From the NCBI GenBank assembly GCA_031272075.1, contig JAISUK010000062.1, positions 1 through 64,000 on the forward strand: a DNA stretch of 64,000 bases, written 5' to 3'. This DNA is from Dysgonamonadaceae bacterium (lineage in GTDB: Bacteria > Bacteroidota > Bacteroidia > Bacteroidales > Azobacteroidaceae). Positions 1-7,791 of this stretch are shown in pieces. The first letter of the stretch is position 1; the number at the start of each line of letters is the position of its first letter. Made by a program: the position numbers and the translations under genes. Below the pieces are notes generated by a model, which was not told where the DNA came from, made no database searches, and saw only the letters and a list, made by a program, of their open reading frames with translations.

Positions 1-118
1 TGAGCGGTTTGGCAGACGACGGGTGCGTCTGCGCCTGTTTTCCGCCGTCCGTACAAGCCGTCAAACAGCCTGCCACACCTGCGGAAATAACTAATGGATT
101 GATGATGTTTGGGTTCAT
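1..118 (-). CDS. Partial lipoprotein gene (N-terminal 39 codons)
   Basis: Only the first 39 codons lie in the window; the gene continues beyond the left edge on the minus strand. Translating from the ATG at 118-116 gives a start MNPNIINPLV, a short hydrophobic stretch and a lipobox-like LTAC followed by an acidic, glycine-containing stretch (TDGGK), as expected of a lipoprotein signal peptide. A second cysteine (AGC) four residues earlier leaves the lipidated residue uncertain. No catalytic domain is visible, so the function cannot be given. It diverges from the lipoprotein gene starting at 250, leaving about 130 bp of shared upstream DNA. Confidence 0.55.
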   Translation of the reverse strand, partial: MNPNIINPLVISAGVAGCLTACTDGGKQAQTHPSSAKPL

Positions 119-249
119 AAAATAGATATTATAGATCGTCATTTTCATACAAAGTAAGGCTTTTCTTCTGAGAAAAACAAAAAAAGAGGTTACGACAGGA
201 TTGCGTAACACTGCCGCTTCATTAAAAAATGTATTATCTTTGCCGATAA

Positions 250-1077
250 ATGCGAGTTATCATGAAATTGCTTACTTTTCTTTTGTTAATTCTTGGATTA
301 TCATGCAAGAGCGTTGATAATCAGTTACTTGATTCAAATGCGAATAGAGGAGAGAACGCTTTTTCTCTTCCCGATTTTATAGAAAAAGCCACCAATGCAG
401 ATCCTGTCCGCAGAGAAAAACTTATCAAAAATGCGATTCTCTCAGGAAATTTCCCGGATTTTTTACTTGAAACAGTGGAGATTAAAACCTCCGCAATCAT
501 TGATGGAGAGCGAGTTTACGCATCGTACTTCGTCATGCCCGATTATCTTTCTGTGGGAAACAATGATAATTTTTTGAGAGTTCCAATGCAACCGTCTACA
601 GCGCAACAAATTGCTGATTCACTCGGTTTTTTTCTCTCTACGCCCAAAATCTGCGACGAGATTTACCGAACTGCGACACTCAAACTCGAACCTCAACCGC
701 TCACTACTGCCAGAGACAGTTTCCCGACTTTTGTCTTGCATAATGAAATCATTGAAAAACAAAGAAATAATAGAAAAGGCTTGATTGCCGGTATAAAAAA
801 AGATGTGGTTCTTACCGGCGCACTTTTGCGTAATCACAAATCCGACAGAGTGGCAATTTATGGATGGCATAAAATCGACGGAACGCCGATTCAGCAGGTT
901 TATACAGGGCATGTTAATTGGTATGTTGACTACAGTCATGGGATCAGGCTCGTGAGTCGGAAGGTTATAGTCAACAATAAATCCTTTGATTATCGCGATG
1001 TCCTCACAGATCTTAAACTGTACCGGCTGCTTACCTACGAATCCGACAGCGGTTTGTTGGCCTATCCTTCCTTGTAA
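250..1077 (+). CDS. Conserved hypothetical lipoprotein
   Basis: A 275-residue product with a hydrophobic N-terminus ending in a lipobox (LGLSC, Cys19), so probably anchored in the outer or inner membrane. Two starts are possible: ATG 250 and ATG 262 (MKLLTF). The second gives a more typical signal peptide. The C-terminal half carries motif-like blocks rich in aromatic and polar residues (YGWHKIDGTPIQ, around residues 205-216, and YVDYSHGIR, around 228-236), suggesting a conserved globular domain; I do not recognise an assigned function. A TATCTTTG -7 element at 235-242 lies only 7 bases before the first ATG, which favours the second ATG or a nearly leaderless message. It is separated by 227 bp from the next gene and is probably its own transcription unit. 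Confidence 0.75.
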   Translation: MRVIMKLLTFLLLILGLSCKSVDNQLLDSNANRGENAFSLPDFIEKATNADPVRREKLIKNAILSGNFPDFLLETVEIKTSAIIDGERVYASYFVMPDYLSVGNNDNFLRVPMQPSTAQQIADSLGFFLSTPKICDEIYRTATLKLEPQPLTTARDSFPTFVLHNEIIEKQRNNRKGLIAGIKKDVVLTGALLRNHKSDRVAIYGWHKIDGTPIQQVYTGHVNWYVDYSHGIRLVSRKVIVNNKSFDYRDVLTDLKLYRLLTYESDSGLLAYPSL

Positions 1078-1227
1078 CATCCTTAAATATTAGTCGCGAT
1101 TTTTATTACATGAATCACGAACTGCATTTTCTCCTTTCTCCGGTAGTGAAAAACGGCTTGCCGGCCTTCCAAAAAGTGTAAAATTTGGAAATTGAGGGCC
1201 TAAATCGGTTAATAGATTCTAAAGAAT

Positions 1228-1258
1228 TTTGAATATCAAGACTATTCCATTACTTTTG
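1228..1258 (+). promoter_or_regulatory. Bacteroidota-type promoter of the 1305-2060 lipoprotein gene
   Basis: TTTG at 1228-1231 and TACTTTTG at 1251-1258 are separated by 19 bp, matching the known Bacteroidota -33 (TTTG) and -7 (TAnnTTTG) elements. Transcription would start near 1265, about 40 bases before the ATG at 1305. As the genes from 1305 to 10641 are closely packed on the same strand, this may also drive part of that run. Confidence 0.7.
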
Positions 1259-1304
1259 CAGGGCATTAAGATGTAAAAAGAATTATTAATACAAAGAATG
1301 AATT

Positions 1305-2060
1305 ATGAAACCAAAAGTTAGTTTTATCGTATCCGCAATGGTGATGGTTATTGCTTTCACAGGATTAACCAGTTGTTTGACTGAAGGAGGGAACACCAGC
1401 AGTTATGACGGCATTCCTTCGTATGTGCAACCCTATGGGATTTTGGAAAACAATGTCTTGGTAGGTGCTACACGTGTGTATGCCCCCTGGCTGGAAACCC
1501 AAACAGGAATTTTGTCCGGCGACTATGTGGTGGCAAGTTTTACGATTGATTTCGACAATCAGCCGGCAGGGGCGGATTATTATACTGCGGAATTGTATCA
1601 GATATGGGAATCGCCTGTGTCGTATCTGTTTTCCACTTCCGGCCAGTTATACCAGCTGTCGACCAATTCGACGGTCAATGTAGAACCCTATTCTTTGCTC
1701 TTGTTAAACCGGAAAATGTTTGTGACAATCGAAGAATATGCTCCCGAAGACCGGGAATTTGACTACAGAATTGTCTGTAACACCGATTCGACCAAAAACG
1801 GGATTCCTTCTGTCTACATCCAGTCGACAGTGCTTACCGAGGGTTCCGGCGCTGACATCACCTATCAGTCTTTCAGGACATTCGACATGAGCGCGTTGAT
1901 CAGTTCCGAATTTGCCAAACAGGAAACGATTGACCAAGTGTCCTGCACTACCGTGCAGTTTAATCTTTATTATCAAACGGTCAATACAAACGGCGAAGTG
2001 GTGTATAAAGCTTCTGCGAGAAACCCGTGGACAATTACCCATGTAAACGATAGTTATTAA
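1305..2060 (+). CDS. Hypothetical lipoprotein, possibly NigD-like
   Basis: A 251-residue product with a clear lipoprotein signal peptide: MKPK start, hydrophobic core and LTSC lipobox (Cys24). The rest is rich in Tyr, Ser, Thr and alternating hydrophobic residues, as in all-beta proteins. Length and composition resemble the NigD-like lipoproteins common in Bacteroidales, but no diagnostic motif is visible, so this is only a suggestion. It has its own good promoter, and only 8 bp separate it from the downstream membrane-protein gene, so the two are probably co-transcribed. Confidence 0.7.
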   Translation: MKPKVSFIVSAMVMVIAFTGLTSCLTEGGNTSSYDGIPSYVQPYGILENNVLVGATRVYAPWLETQTGILSGDYVVASFTIDFDNQPAGADYYTAELYQIWESPVSYLFSTSGQLYQLSTNSTVNVEPYSLLLLNRKMFVTIEEYAPEDREFDYRIVCNTDSTKNGIPSVYIQSTVLTEGSGADITYQSFRTFDMSALISSEFAKQETIDQVSCTTVQFNLYYQTVNTNGEVVYKASARNPWTITHVNDSY

Positions 2061-2068
2061 ACAGGTCG

Positions 2069-2647
2069 ATGTTGAATGAACTCAAAGAAATAGCGGAACT
2101 GTTCGGCAGGTTTATTTCTCAACCCTCAAAAGAATGGAAGGCGCTATCTGAAAGTCAGGAAACCGACAATGAACAATTTTACAGGCGTTATTTATACCCG
2201 ATCTTCGGAATGATAACCCTTGTCGCATTCGTCGGCCTCTTCTTGACGAACGCACATTTTGATCTTCAATTGGCATTGAAACGCAGCATCCTGTCGATTA
2301 CCTCCGTTTTCATCGGGTTTTATCTGGCTGCTTTCTTGCTCTCGGAGGGGTTGATCCGGGTTTTCCATCAACCCAGGGAATTGAACTTATGCCAACGATT
2401 CACAGGCTATGCCTCCCTGCCGATCTATTCCTCGTTTATTCTGTTGTCACTCTTTCCGGAGTTTTTTTTCATCTACCTGTTTACATTGTATTCGATCTAT
2501 ATCGTGTGGGAAGGCGCAATCCCTTATATGCAAATGAATGAAAGCGAACAACTGAAGTTTACCGTTTTAGCAAGCACAATTATTCTGCTCAGCCCCTACC
2601 TGATCAATTTACTTATGTTTATGCTGATGCCGGGACTTCGTGCATGA
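2069..2647 (+). CDS. Yip1-family integral membrane protein
   Basis: A 192-residue protein with a hydrophilic N-terminus (about 45 residues, including PSKEWKAL, typical of the bacterial Yip1 family) followed by about five hydrophobic segments: roughly residues 46-63, 75-95, 112-130, 132-148 and 165-188. The Yip1 domain is a widespread membrane fold whose bacterial role is unknown. The end overlaps the longest possible reading frame of smpB by 8 bases, so the run continues into translation and methionine genes. Family assignment rests on topology and the N-terminal motif. Confidence 0.65.
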   Translation: MLNELKEIAELFGRFISQPSKEWKALSESQETDNEQFYRRYLYPIFGMITLVAFVGLFLTNAHFDLQLALKRSILSITSVFIGFYLAAFLLSEGLIRVFHQPRELNLCQRFTGYASLPIYSSFILLSLFPEFFFIYLFTLYSIYIVWEGAIPYMQMNESEQLKFTVLASTIILLSPYLINLLMFMLMPGLRA

Positions 2648-2654
2648 TGATTTT

Positions 2655-3110
2655 ATGACAAAACAAAATGACATCGTAATAAAAAACAAACGCGCCTCGT
2701 TCGATTATGAATTTTTGGAGACTTTCGTTGCAGGCGTGGCGCTTACCGGCACGGAAATCAAATCCATACGCCTCGGTAAGGCCAGCCTGGTCGATACTTA
2801 TTGCCTGGTAATCAATAAGGAACTATGGGTGAAAAACATGTACGTGGCCGAATATACCTATGGATCATACAACAACCACAACGTGCGCCGCGATCGGAAA
2901 TTACTCCTCAATCGGAAAGAAATCAACCGAATCGAAAAGTTTTCCAAAGATACCGGTTTTACGGTGATTCCTACCAAACTTTTCATCAATGAAAAAGGAC
3001 TGTGCAAATTGGTGATTGCCGTGGCAAAAGGGAAAAAGAAATACGATAAACGCCAATCCCTCAAGGAAAAAGACGACAAAAGGGATATGGCAAGGGCTTT
3101 CAAACATTAA
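2655..3110 (+). CDS. smpB: SsrA-binding protein SmpB
   Basis: SmpB binds tmRNA and carries it to stalled ribosomes for trans-translation. The 151-residue product shows family landmarks: [11 protein letters not shown] at the N-terminus, the TGTEIKSIR block, and the basic C-terminal tail ([16 protein letters not shown]) that enters the mRNA channel. The start at 2655 (MTKQND) is preferred to 2640 because it gives the usual N-terminal length and leaves the preceding membrane-protein gene free of overlap (its stop is at 2645-2647). The stop is 14 bp before metH, consistent with one transcript. Confidence 0.93.
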   Translation: MTKQNDIVIKNKRASFDYEFLETFVAGVALTGTEIKSIRLGKASLVDTYCLVINKELWVKNMYVAEYTYGSYNNHNVRRDRKLLLNRKEINRIEKFSKDTGFTVIPTKLFINEKGLCKLVIAVAKGKKKYDKRQSLKEKDDKRDMARAFKH

Positions 3111-3124
3111 ACATACAGAGATCT

Positions 3125-6100
3125 ATGGATATTCGTCAATTGCTCAAAGAGCGCATCTTGATCCTCGACGGTGGAATGGGTACGATGGTGCAACGACACA
3201 ACCTGACCGAAGCGGATTATCGCGGCGAACTTTTTCGCGATGCGCCCGGTCAACAGAAAGGAAACAACGACCTGCTGTGCCTCACACAGCCTGCCATCAT
3301 CCAGGACATCCACCGGCAGTACCTGGAAGTAGGAGCGGATATTATCGAAACCAATACACTCAATTCCAACGCCGTGTCGATGTCGGATTACGGCATGGAC
3401 CCCTATGTGACGGACATCAACCTGAATGCTGCCCGAATAGCGCGCGAAGTGGCGGATGAATTCACTGCCAAAACGCCAGGCAAACCGCGTTTTGTGGCAG
3501 GATCTATCGGCCCTACAAACAAATCGGCATCCATCTCTCCGGATTTGTCCAATCCGGGCATCCGGAATATCACGTTCGACGATTTGCGTACTGCATATAA
3601 AGCACAAATCAAGGCATTGATAACGGGAGGCGTCGATCTGATATTAATCGAGACCAGTTTTGACACCCTGAACGTCAAAGCGGCTCTGATGGCTGCGGAA
3701 GAAGGGATGGAAGAACTGCAGCAAACGGTTCCGCTGATGGTTTCGTTTACCTTGTCGGGCAAAAACGGACGCTTGCTGTCGGGACAGACATTAGAGGCGG
3801 CATTCGTTTCTATATCTCATGCCAACCTGCTCTCCATCGGATTGAACTGCTCTTTCGGCGCTTCCGACATGAAACCGTTTATCAAAGAACTGGGACGGAT
3901 AGCGCCCTATTATATCAGTGCATACCCCAATGCAGGTCTGCCAGACAGCCTTGGGCAATATGCGGAAACGCCTGACAATATGGCGCTGCAGATCAAAGAA
4001 TACATCGAGGAGGGTTTAGTGAACATCATCGGTGGATGTTGCGGTACCACCCCCGATCATATCGCAAAATATGCCGATTTAATCGAGGGATTTAAACCTC
4101 ATCTTCCGGCGCCGCCAATCAAGCATCTATGCCTTGCCGGATTGGAAGTGCTGAGAGTAACGCCTGAAAACAACTTTATCAACATCGGCGAACGGTGCAA
4201 TGTGGCGGGTTCACGCAAGTTTCTGAGATTGATAAAAGAAAAGAATTACGACGAAGCGCTGGTTATCGCCAGGCAACAGGTGGAAAACGGCGCCCAGGTG
4301 CTGGACATCAATATGGACGACGGACTGCTGGATGGCGCACAAGAAATGACGACCTTCCTGAACCTGATCGCTTCGGAACCCGACATTGCCCGCGTCCCAA
4401 TCATGATCGACAGTTCCGACTGGAATGTTATTGAAGCTGGATTGAAATGTCTTCAGGGAAAACCGATCGTCAACTCCATCAGCCTGAAAGAAGGAGAAGC
4501 GGAATTTATAGAAAAAGCGATAAAAATTCGTTCCTATGGTGCCGCGGTGGTGGTAATGGCGTTCGATGAAAAGGGACAAGCTGATAGTTTTGAACGGAAA
4601 ATTGAGATTTGCAAACGCGCTTATCTGCTCTTGACGGAGAAAGCGGGATATCAAGCGCATGATATTATCTTCGACCCCAATGTGCTGGCAATTGCCACAG
4701 GTATCGATGAGCACCGGCATTACGCTGTGGATTTTATCCGTGCGACGGAATGGATCAAGCAGCACTTGCCGGGATCGAAAGTGTCGGGCGGCATCAGCAA
4801 CCTCTCTTTCTCTTTTCGTGGAAACAACTATATCCGCGGATGCATGCATGCCGTTTTCCTGTATCATGCCATCGGAAAAGGGATGGACATGGGCATAGTA
4901 GACCCATCTTCCGCCATCGTCTACGAAGATATTCCAGCCGATGTCCTCGAATTGATCGAAGATGTAATCTTCAACCGCAAGGTAGATGCCGCAGAGCGAT
5001 TGACGGAATTTGCGCAACAAAACAGTTTGCAACTCCAAGAAAATGCCCAAAAACAGGAATCCTGGAGAAGCCTGCCGCTCGATGAACGACTGCAACATGC
5101 GTTGATACAAGGGAATGACACTTACCTGGAAACAGATCTCGCGGAGGCCTTAAACATTTATTCCCAACCGACGGAAATCATCGACGGGGTGCTGATGGCC
5201 GGCATGAATCGGGTAGGGAACCTGTTTGGCGAAGGCAAAGTATTCTTGCCGCAAGTGGTGAAATCAGCCCGAACCATGAAAAAAGCGGTGAAAATCCTGG
5301 AGCCGGCAATCATTGCTGCTAATCGCAGCGACAGCGTGAAAGCGGGAAAAATATTGATGGCTACGGTGAAAGGCGACGTTCACGACATCGGGAAAAATAT
5401 CGCCGGCGTGATTCTCTCCTGCAACAATTACGAGATCATTGATATCGGCGTGATGGTGCCTTCCGAAGAAATCATCAGTAAAATAAAGGAAAATGAGGCG
5501 GATATCGTTGGTCTCAGCGGTCTGATAACACCGTCGCTTCATGAAATGTCGTTCGTCGCTTCCGAATTGGAACGCGAAGGATTGCGCCTTCCGCTGCTGA
5601 TAGGGGGGGCGACTACTTCGATGTTACACACGGCGTTAAAGATAGATCCACTCTACAGCGGCCCCGTGGTGCATGTCCGGGATGCTTCAAAGGCGGTAGC
5701 CGTCGTGAATAACCTGATGAATCCTGAAATGAAGGACAATTATGTCTCTGCACTGAAATCGAATTACGACGAACTGCGCATGACGAATGGAAAGCAGGTG
5801 TCGCTCGTGCCGCTCGCTTATGCCCGTCAGCATGCTCTCCGGATTGACTGGACTGATTATGTCCCGCCTAAACCGACTTTTCTGGGGTCGAAAGTCATTC
5901 CTGCAATCACAATTGAAGACATTATTCCATATATCAACTGGGCTTTTTTCCTGACTGCTTGGAAATTGTCTCCCAAATTCGCGGGTTGTTTTGAGTTGTC
6001 CAATGCCGAAGCTGTACAACAATGGCTGCTCTCGTTTGACGGTGAAGACAGGAAAAAAGCCGATGAAACGGTACGTTTGATGCTGGATGCAAAAAAAATG

Positions 6101-6781
6101 TTGAGTGCTTGGGCGACCGAAAATGACAATCTGATAAAAGCCATCATCGGCTTTTATCCCACCAATACTGTGGAAGGAGGGATTGAAGTGGAGGGCAATG
6201 TCATTCCACTGTTGCGTCAGCAAGAAAAACGGGACGACGAGGTATACAAATCATTGGAAGACTTCTTCGATCCTGCAGGCGATTATGTCGGATTCTTTAT
6301 CGTTACCGCCGACAATCAAAGCCTGAATTTTTTCGATGAATACAGGAAAAATGGCGATACTTACAAAGAAATATTGGCGCAAACACTCTGCGATCGACTG
6401 GCAGAAGCAACTGCAGAATACCTTCATATTAAAGTTCGTCGGGATTATTGGGGATATGCCCCCAGTGAATCGCTGGACAAAAAAGCGCTGTTTAAATCGG
6501 CTTTTCGTGGCATCCGTCCCGCTTCGGGCTATCCATCACTGCCGGATATCTCGCTGAATTTTACGGTAGATAGACTCTTGGACATGCAGCGAATCGGTGT
6601 GAGTTTGACGCCAAATGGCGCCATTATCCCCACAGCCTCGGTTTGCGGCATGTATATCGCGCATCCGGAATCCGAATATTTCGCTATCGGGAAGATTGAT
6701 GCAGAACAGTTGGCGGTCTACAGTTCACTGAAAAAAATAACGCCTGAAGAAGGCAAAAAATGGCTGAGCGTTTGTCTATGA
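3125..6781 (+). CDS. metH: Cobalamin-dependent methionine synthase
   Basis: Transfers a methyl group from 5-methyltetrahydrofolate to homocysteine via methylcobalamin in the cytoplasm. At 1218 residues it is full length with all four modules: homocysteine/zinc-binding barrel with the zinc cysteines in GLNCS (about 240-244) and GGCCGTTP (about 302-309); pterin-binding barrel (about 340-610); cap and cobalamin-binding domains with the DVHDIGKN signature (about 751-758), whose His is the lower cobalt ligand; and the reactivation domain with RPASGYPSLPD (about 1132-1142), which binds S-adenosylmethionine. It needs external or salvaged B12. No cobalamin riboswitch fits in the 14 bp before it. Its stop overlaps the murB start by four bases (ATGA), implying translational coupling. 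Confidence 0.97.
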   Translation: MDIRQLLKERILILDGGMGTMVQRHNLTEADYRGELFRDAPGQQKGNNDLLCLTQPAIIQDIHRQYLEVGADIIETNTLNSNAVSMSDYGMDPYVTDINLNAARIAREVADEFTAKTPGKPRFVAGSIGPTNKSASISPDLSNPGIRNITFDDLRTAYKAQIKALITGGVDLILIETSFDTLNVKAALMAAEEGMEELQQTVPLMVSFTLSGKNGRLLSGQTLEAAFVSISHANLLSIGLNCSFGASDMKPFIKELGRIAPYYISAYPNAGLPDSLGQYAETPDNMALQIKEYIEEGLVNIIGGCCGTTPDHIAKYADLIEGFKPHLPAPPIKHLCLAGLEVLRVTPENNFINIGERCNVAGSRKFLRLIKEKNYDEALVIARQQVENGAQVLDINMDDGLLDGAQEMTTFLNLIASEPDIARVPIMIDSSDWNVIEAGLKCLQGKPIVNSISLKEGEAEFIEKAIKIRSYGAAVVVMAFDEKGQADSFERKIEICKRAYLLLTEKAGYQAHDIIFDPNVLAIATGIDEHRHYAVDFIRATEWIKQHLPGSKVSGGISNLSFSFRGNNYIRGCMHAVFLYHAIGKGMDMGIVDPSSAIVYEDIPADVLELIEDVIFNRKVDAAERLTEFAQQNSLQLQENAQKQESWRSLPLDERLQHALIQGNDTYLETDLAEALNIYSQPTEIIDGVLMAGMNRVGNLFGEGKVFLPQVVKSARTMKKAVKILEPAIIAANRSDSVKAGKILMATVKGDVHDIGKNIAGVILSCNNYEIIDIGVMVPSEEIISKIKENEADIVGLSGLITPSLHEMSFVASELEREGLRLPLLIGGATTSMLHTALKIDPLYSGPVVHVRDASKAVAVVNNLMNPEMKDNYVSALKSNYDELRMTNGKQVSLVPLAYARQHALRIDWTDYVPPKPTFLGSKVIPAITIEDIIPYINWAFFLTAWKLSPKFAGCFELSNAEAVQQWLLSFDGEDRKKADETVRLMLDAKKMLSAWATENDNLIKAIIGFYPTNTVEGGIEVEGNVIPLLRQQEKRDDEVYKSLEDFFDPAGDYVGFFIVTADNQSLNFFDEYRKNGDTYKEILAQTLCDRLAEATAEYLHIKVRRDYWGYAPSESLDKKALFKSAFRGIRPASGYPSLPDISLNFTVDRLLDMQRIGVSLTPNGAIIPTASVCGMYIAHPESEYFAIGKIDAEQLAVYSSLKKITPEEGKKWLSVCL

Positions 6782-7791
6782 TGAAGATAAAAGAAAATTA
6801 CTCGTTATTAGCTCACAACACGTTTGGACTGGATGTAAAAACACGTTGGTTTGCAGAATATGAATCGGAAGAAGATCTTGCCCGCTTCGTGTCGGATACT
6901 TTCTTTCGTTCCCAACAATCCTGTCCTGTCGGACAAGGGAGTAATCTGCTGTTTTTGGACGATTTCATCGGAATAATTGTTCATTCTGCGATTCGCAATG
7001 TCTCTGTATTGAAAGAAGATGCCGATTGGGTCTACATACAATCCGGAGCCGGCGTTGTTTGGGATCATTTGGTGGCGTATTGCGTACAAAACGGTTGGGG
7101 AGGCATCGAAAACCTCTCGCTGATACCGGGAGAAGTAGGGGCTGCCGCTGTCCAAAATATCGGCGCTTATGGCTCCGAAATTCAAGATGCCATCGTAGAA
7201 GTACACGCTTTTTCACTGGAAAAAAATCAAAAAGTCATTTTTCATCGGTCGGAATGTGAGTTTGGATATCGTGAGAGTTTTTTTAAAAAAGAACCGAATA
7301 AAGGCCGCTTTTACGTCACGTATGTCGTCTTCCGTTTTTCGAAACATCCGAACTTCAACCTCGAATACGGAAATCTGAAAGAAGTCTTGCATGGCAAAAC
7401 GATCACGCTTCAATCCGTCAGGGAAGCAGTAATTGCTATTCGTCAACACAAACTGCCCGACCCGAAACTGATGGGCAATGCAGGGAGCTTTTTTAAGAAT
7501 CCCTATCTGTGTATCGCTCACTTGCAAGGCCTCCGAAAAGCCTATCCCGACATGCCTTTCTATCCGGTAAATGACGAAGTGGTGAAAGTCCCGGCTGCCT
7601 GGCTGATCGATCAGTGTGGAATGAAAGGCGCTACCGTGGGGGGAGCGGCAATCTTTGAGCGACAACCTTTGGTTATCGTCAATAAAGGCGGCGCTACCGG
7701 CAATGATATCGCACAACTGGCGGAAAAAGTCAAAACGGCCGTCAAACAGAAATTCGGCGTCGAATTGCGCCCTGAAGTGAATTATATATAA
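6778..7791 (+). CDS. murB: UDP-N-acetylenolpyruvoylglucosamine reductase
   Basis: FAD-dependent reduction of UDP-GlcNAc-enolpyruvate to UDP-MurNAc in peptidoglycan precursor synthesis. Visible family motifs are the FAD-binding GQGSNLLF, SLIPGEVGAA and NIGAYGSE blocks, the catalytic-serine segment GNAGSFFKNP, and the C-terminal catalytic glutamate in LRPEVNY. The length (about 338 residues) fits the E. coli-type (type I) enzyme. The ATG pair at 6778/6781 is chosen because its ATGA overlaps the metH stop; an upstream ATG at 6760 would lie inside metH. The stop abuts the uvrA start directly. Confidence 0.95.
   Translation: MMKIKENYSLLAHNTFGLDVKTRWFAEYESEEDLARFVSDTFFRSQQSCPVGQGSNLLFLDDFIGIIVHSAIRNVSVLKEDADWVYIQSGAGVVWDHLVAYCVQNGWGGIENLSLIPGEVGAAAVQNIGAYGSEIQDAIVEVHAFSLEKNQKVIFHRSECEFGYRESFFKKEPNKGRFYVTYVVFRFSKHPNFNLEYGNLKEVLHGKTITLQSVREAVIAIRQHKLPDPKLMGNAGSFFKNPYLCIAHLQGLRKAYPDMPFYPVNDEVVKVPAAWLIDQCGMKGATVGGAAIFERQPLVIVNKGGATGNDIAQLAEKVKTAVKQKFGVELRPEVNYI

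Noticed and set aside
1150-1170. Possible CGGC-TT-GCCG hairpin terminator after the first lipoprotein gene
   Set aside because: Stem of only four pairs and no U tract.
3111-3124. Cobalamin riboswitch before metH
   Set aside because: Only 14 bases separate smpB and metH; there is no room for the element, and none was seen before the upstream genes.
4211-5110. Long minus-strand frame (299 codons) inside metH
   Set aside because: It is a shadow of a well-supported gene, with no motifs and no promoter.
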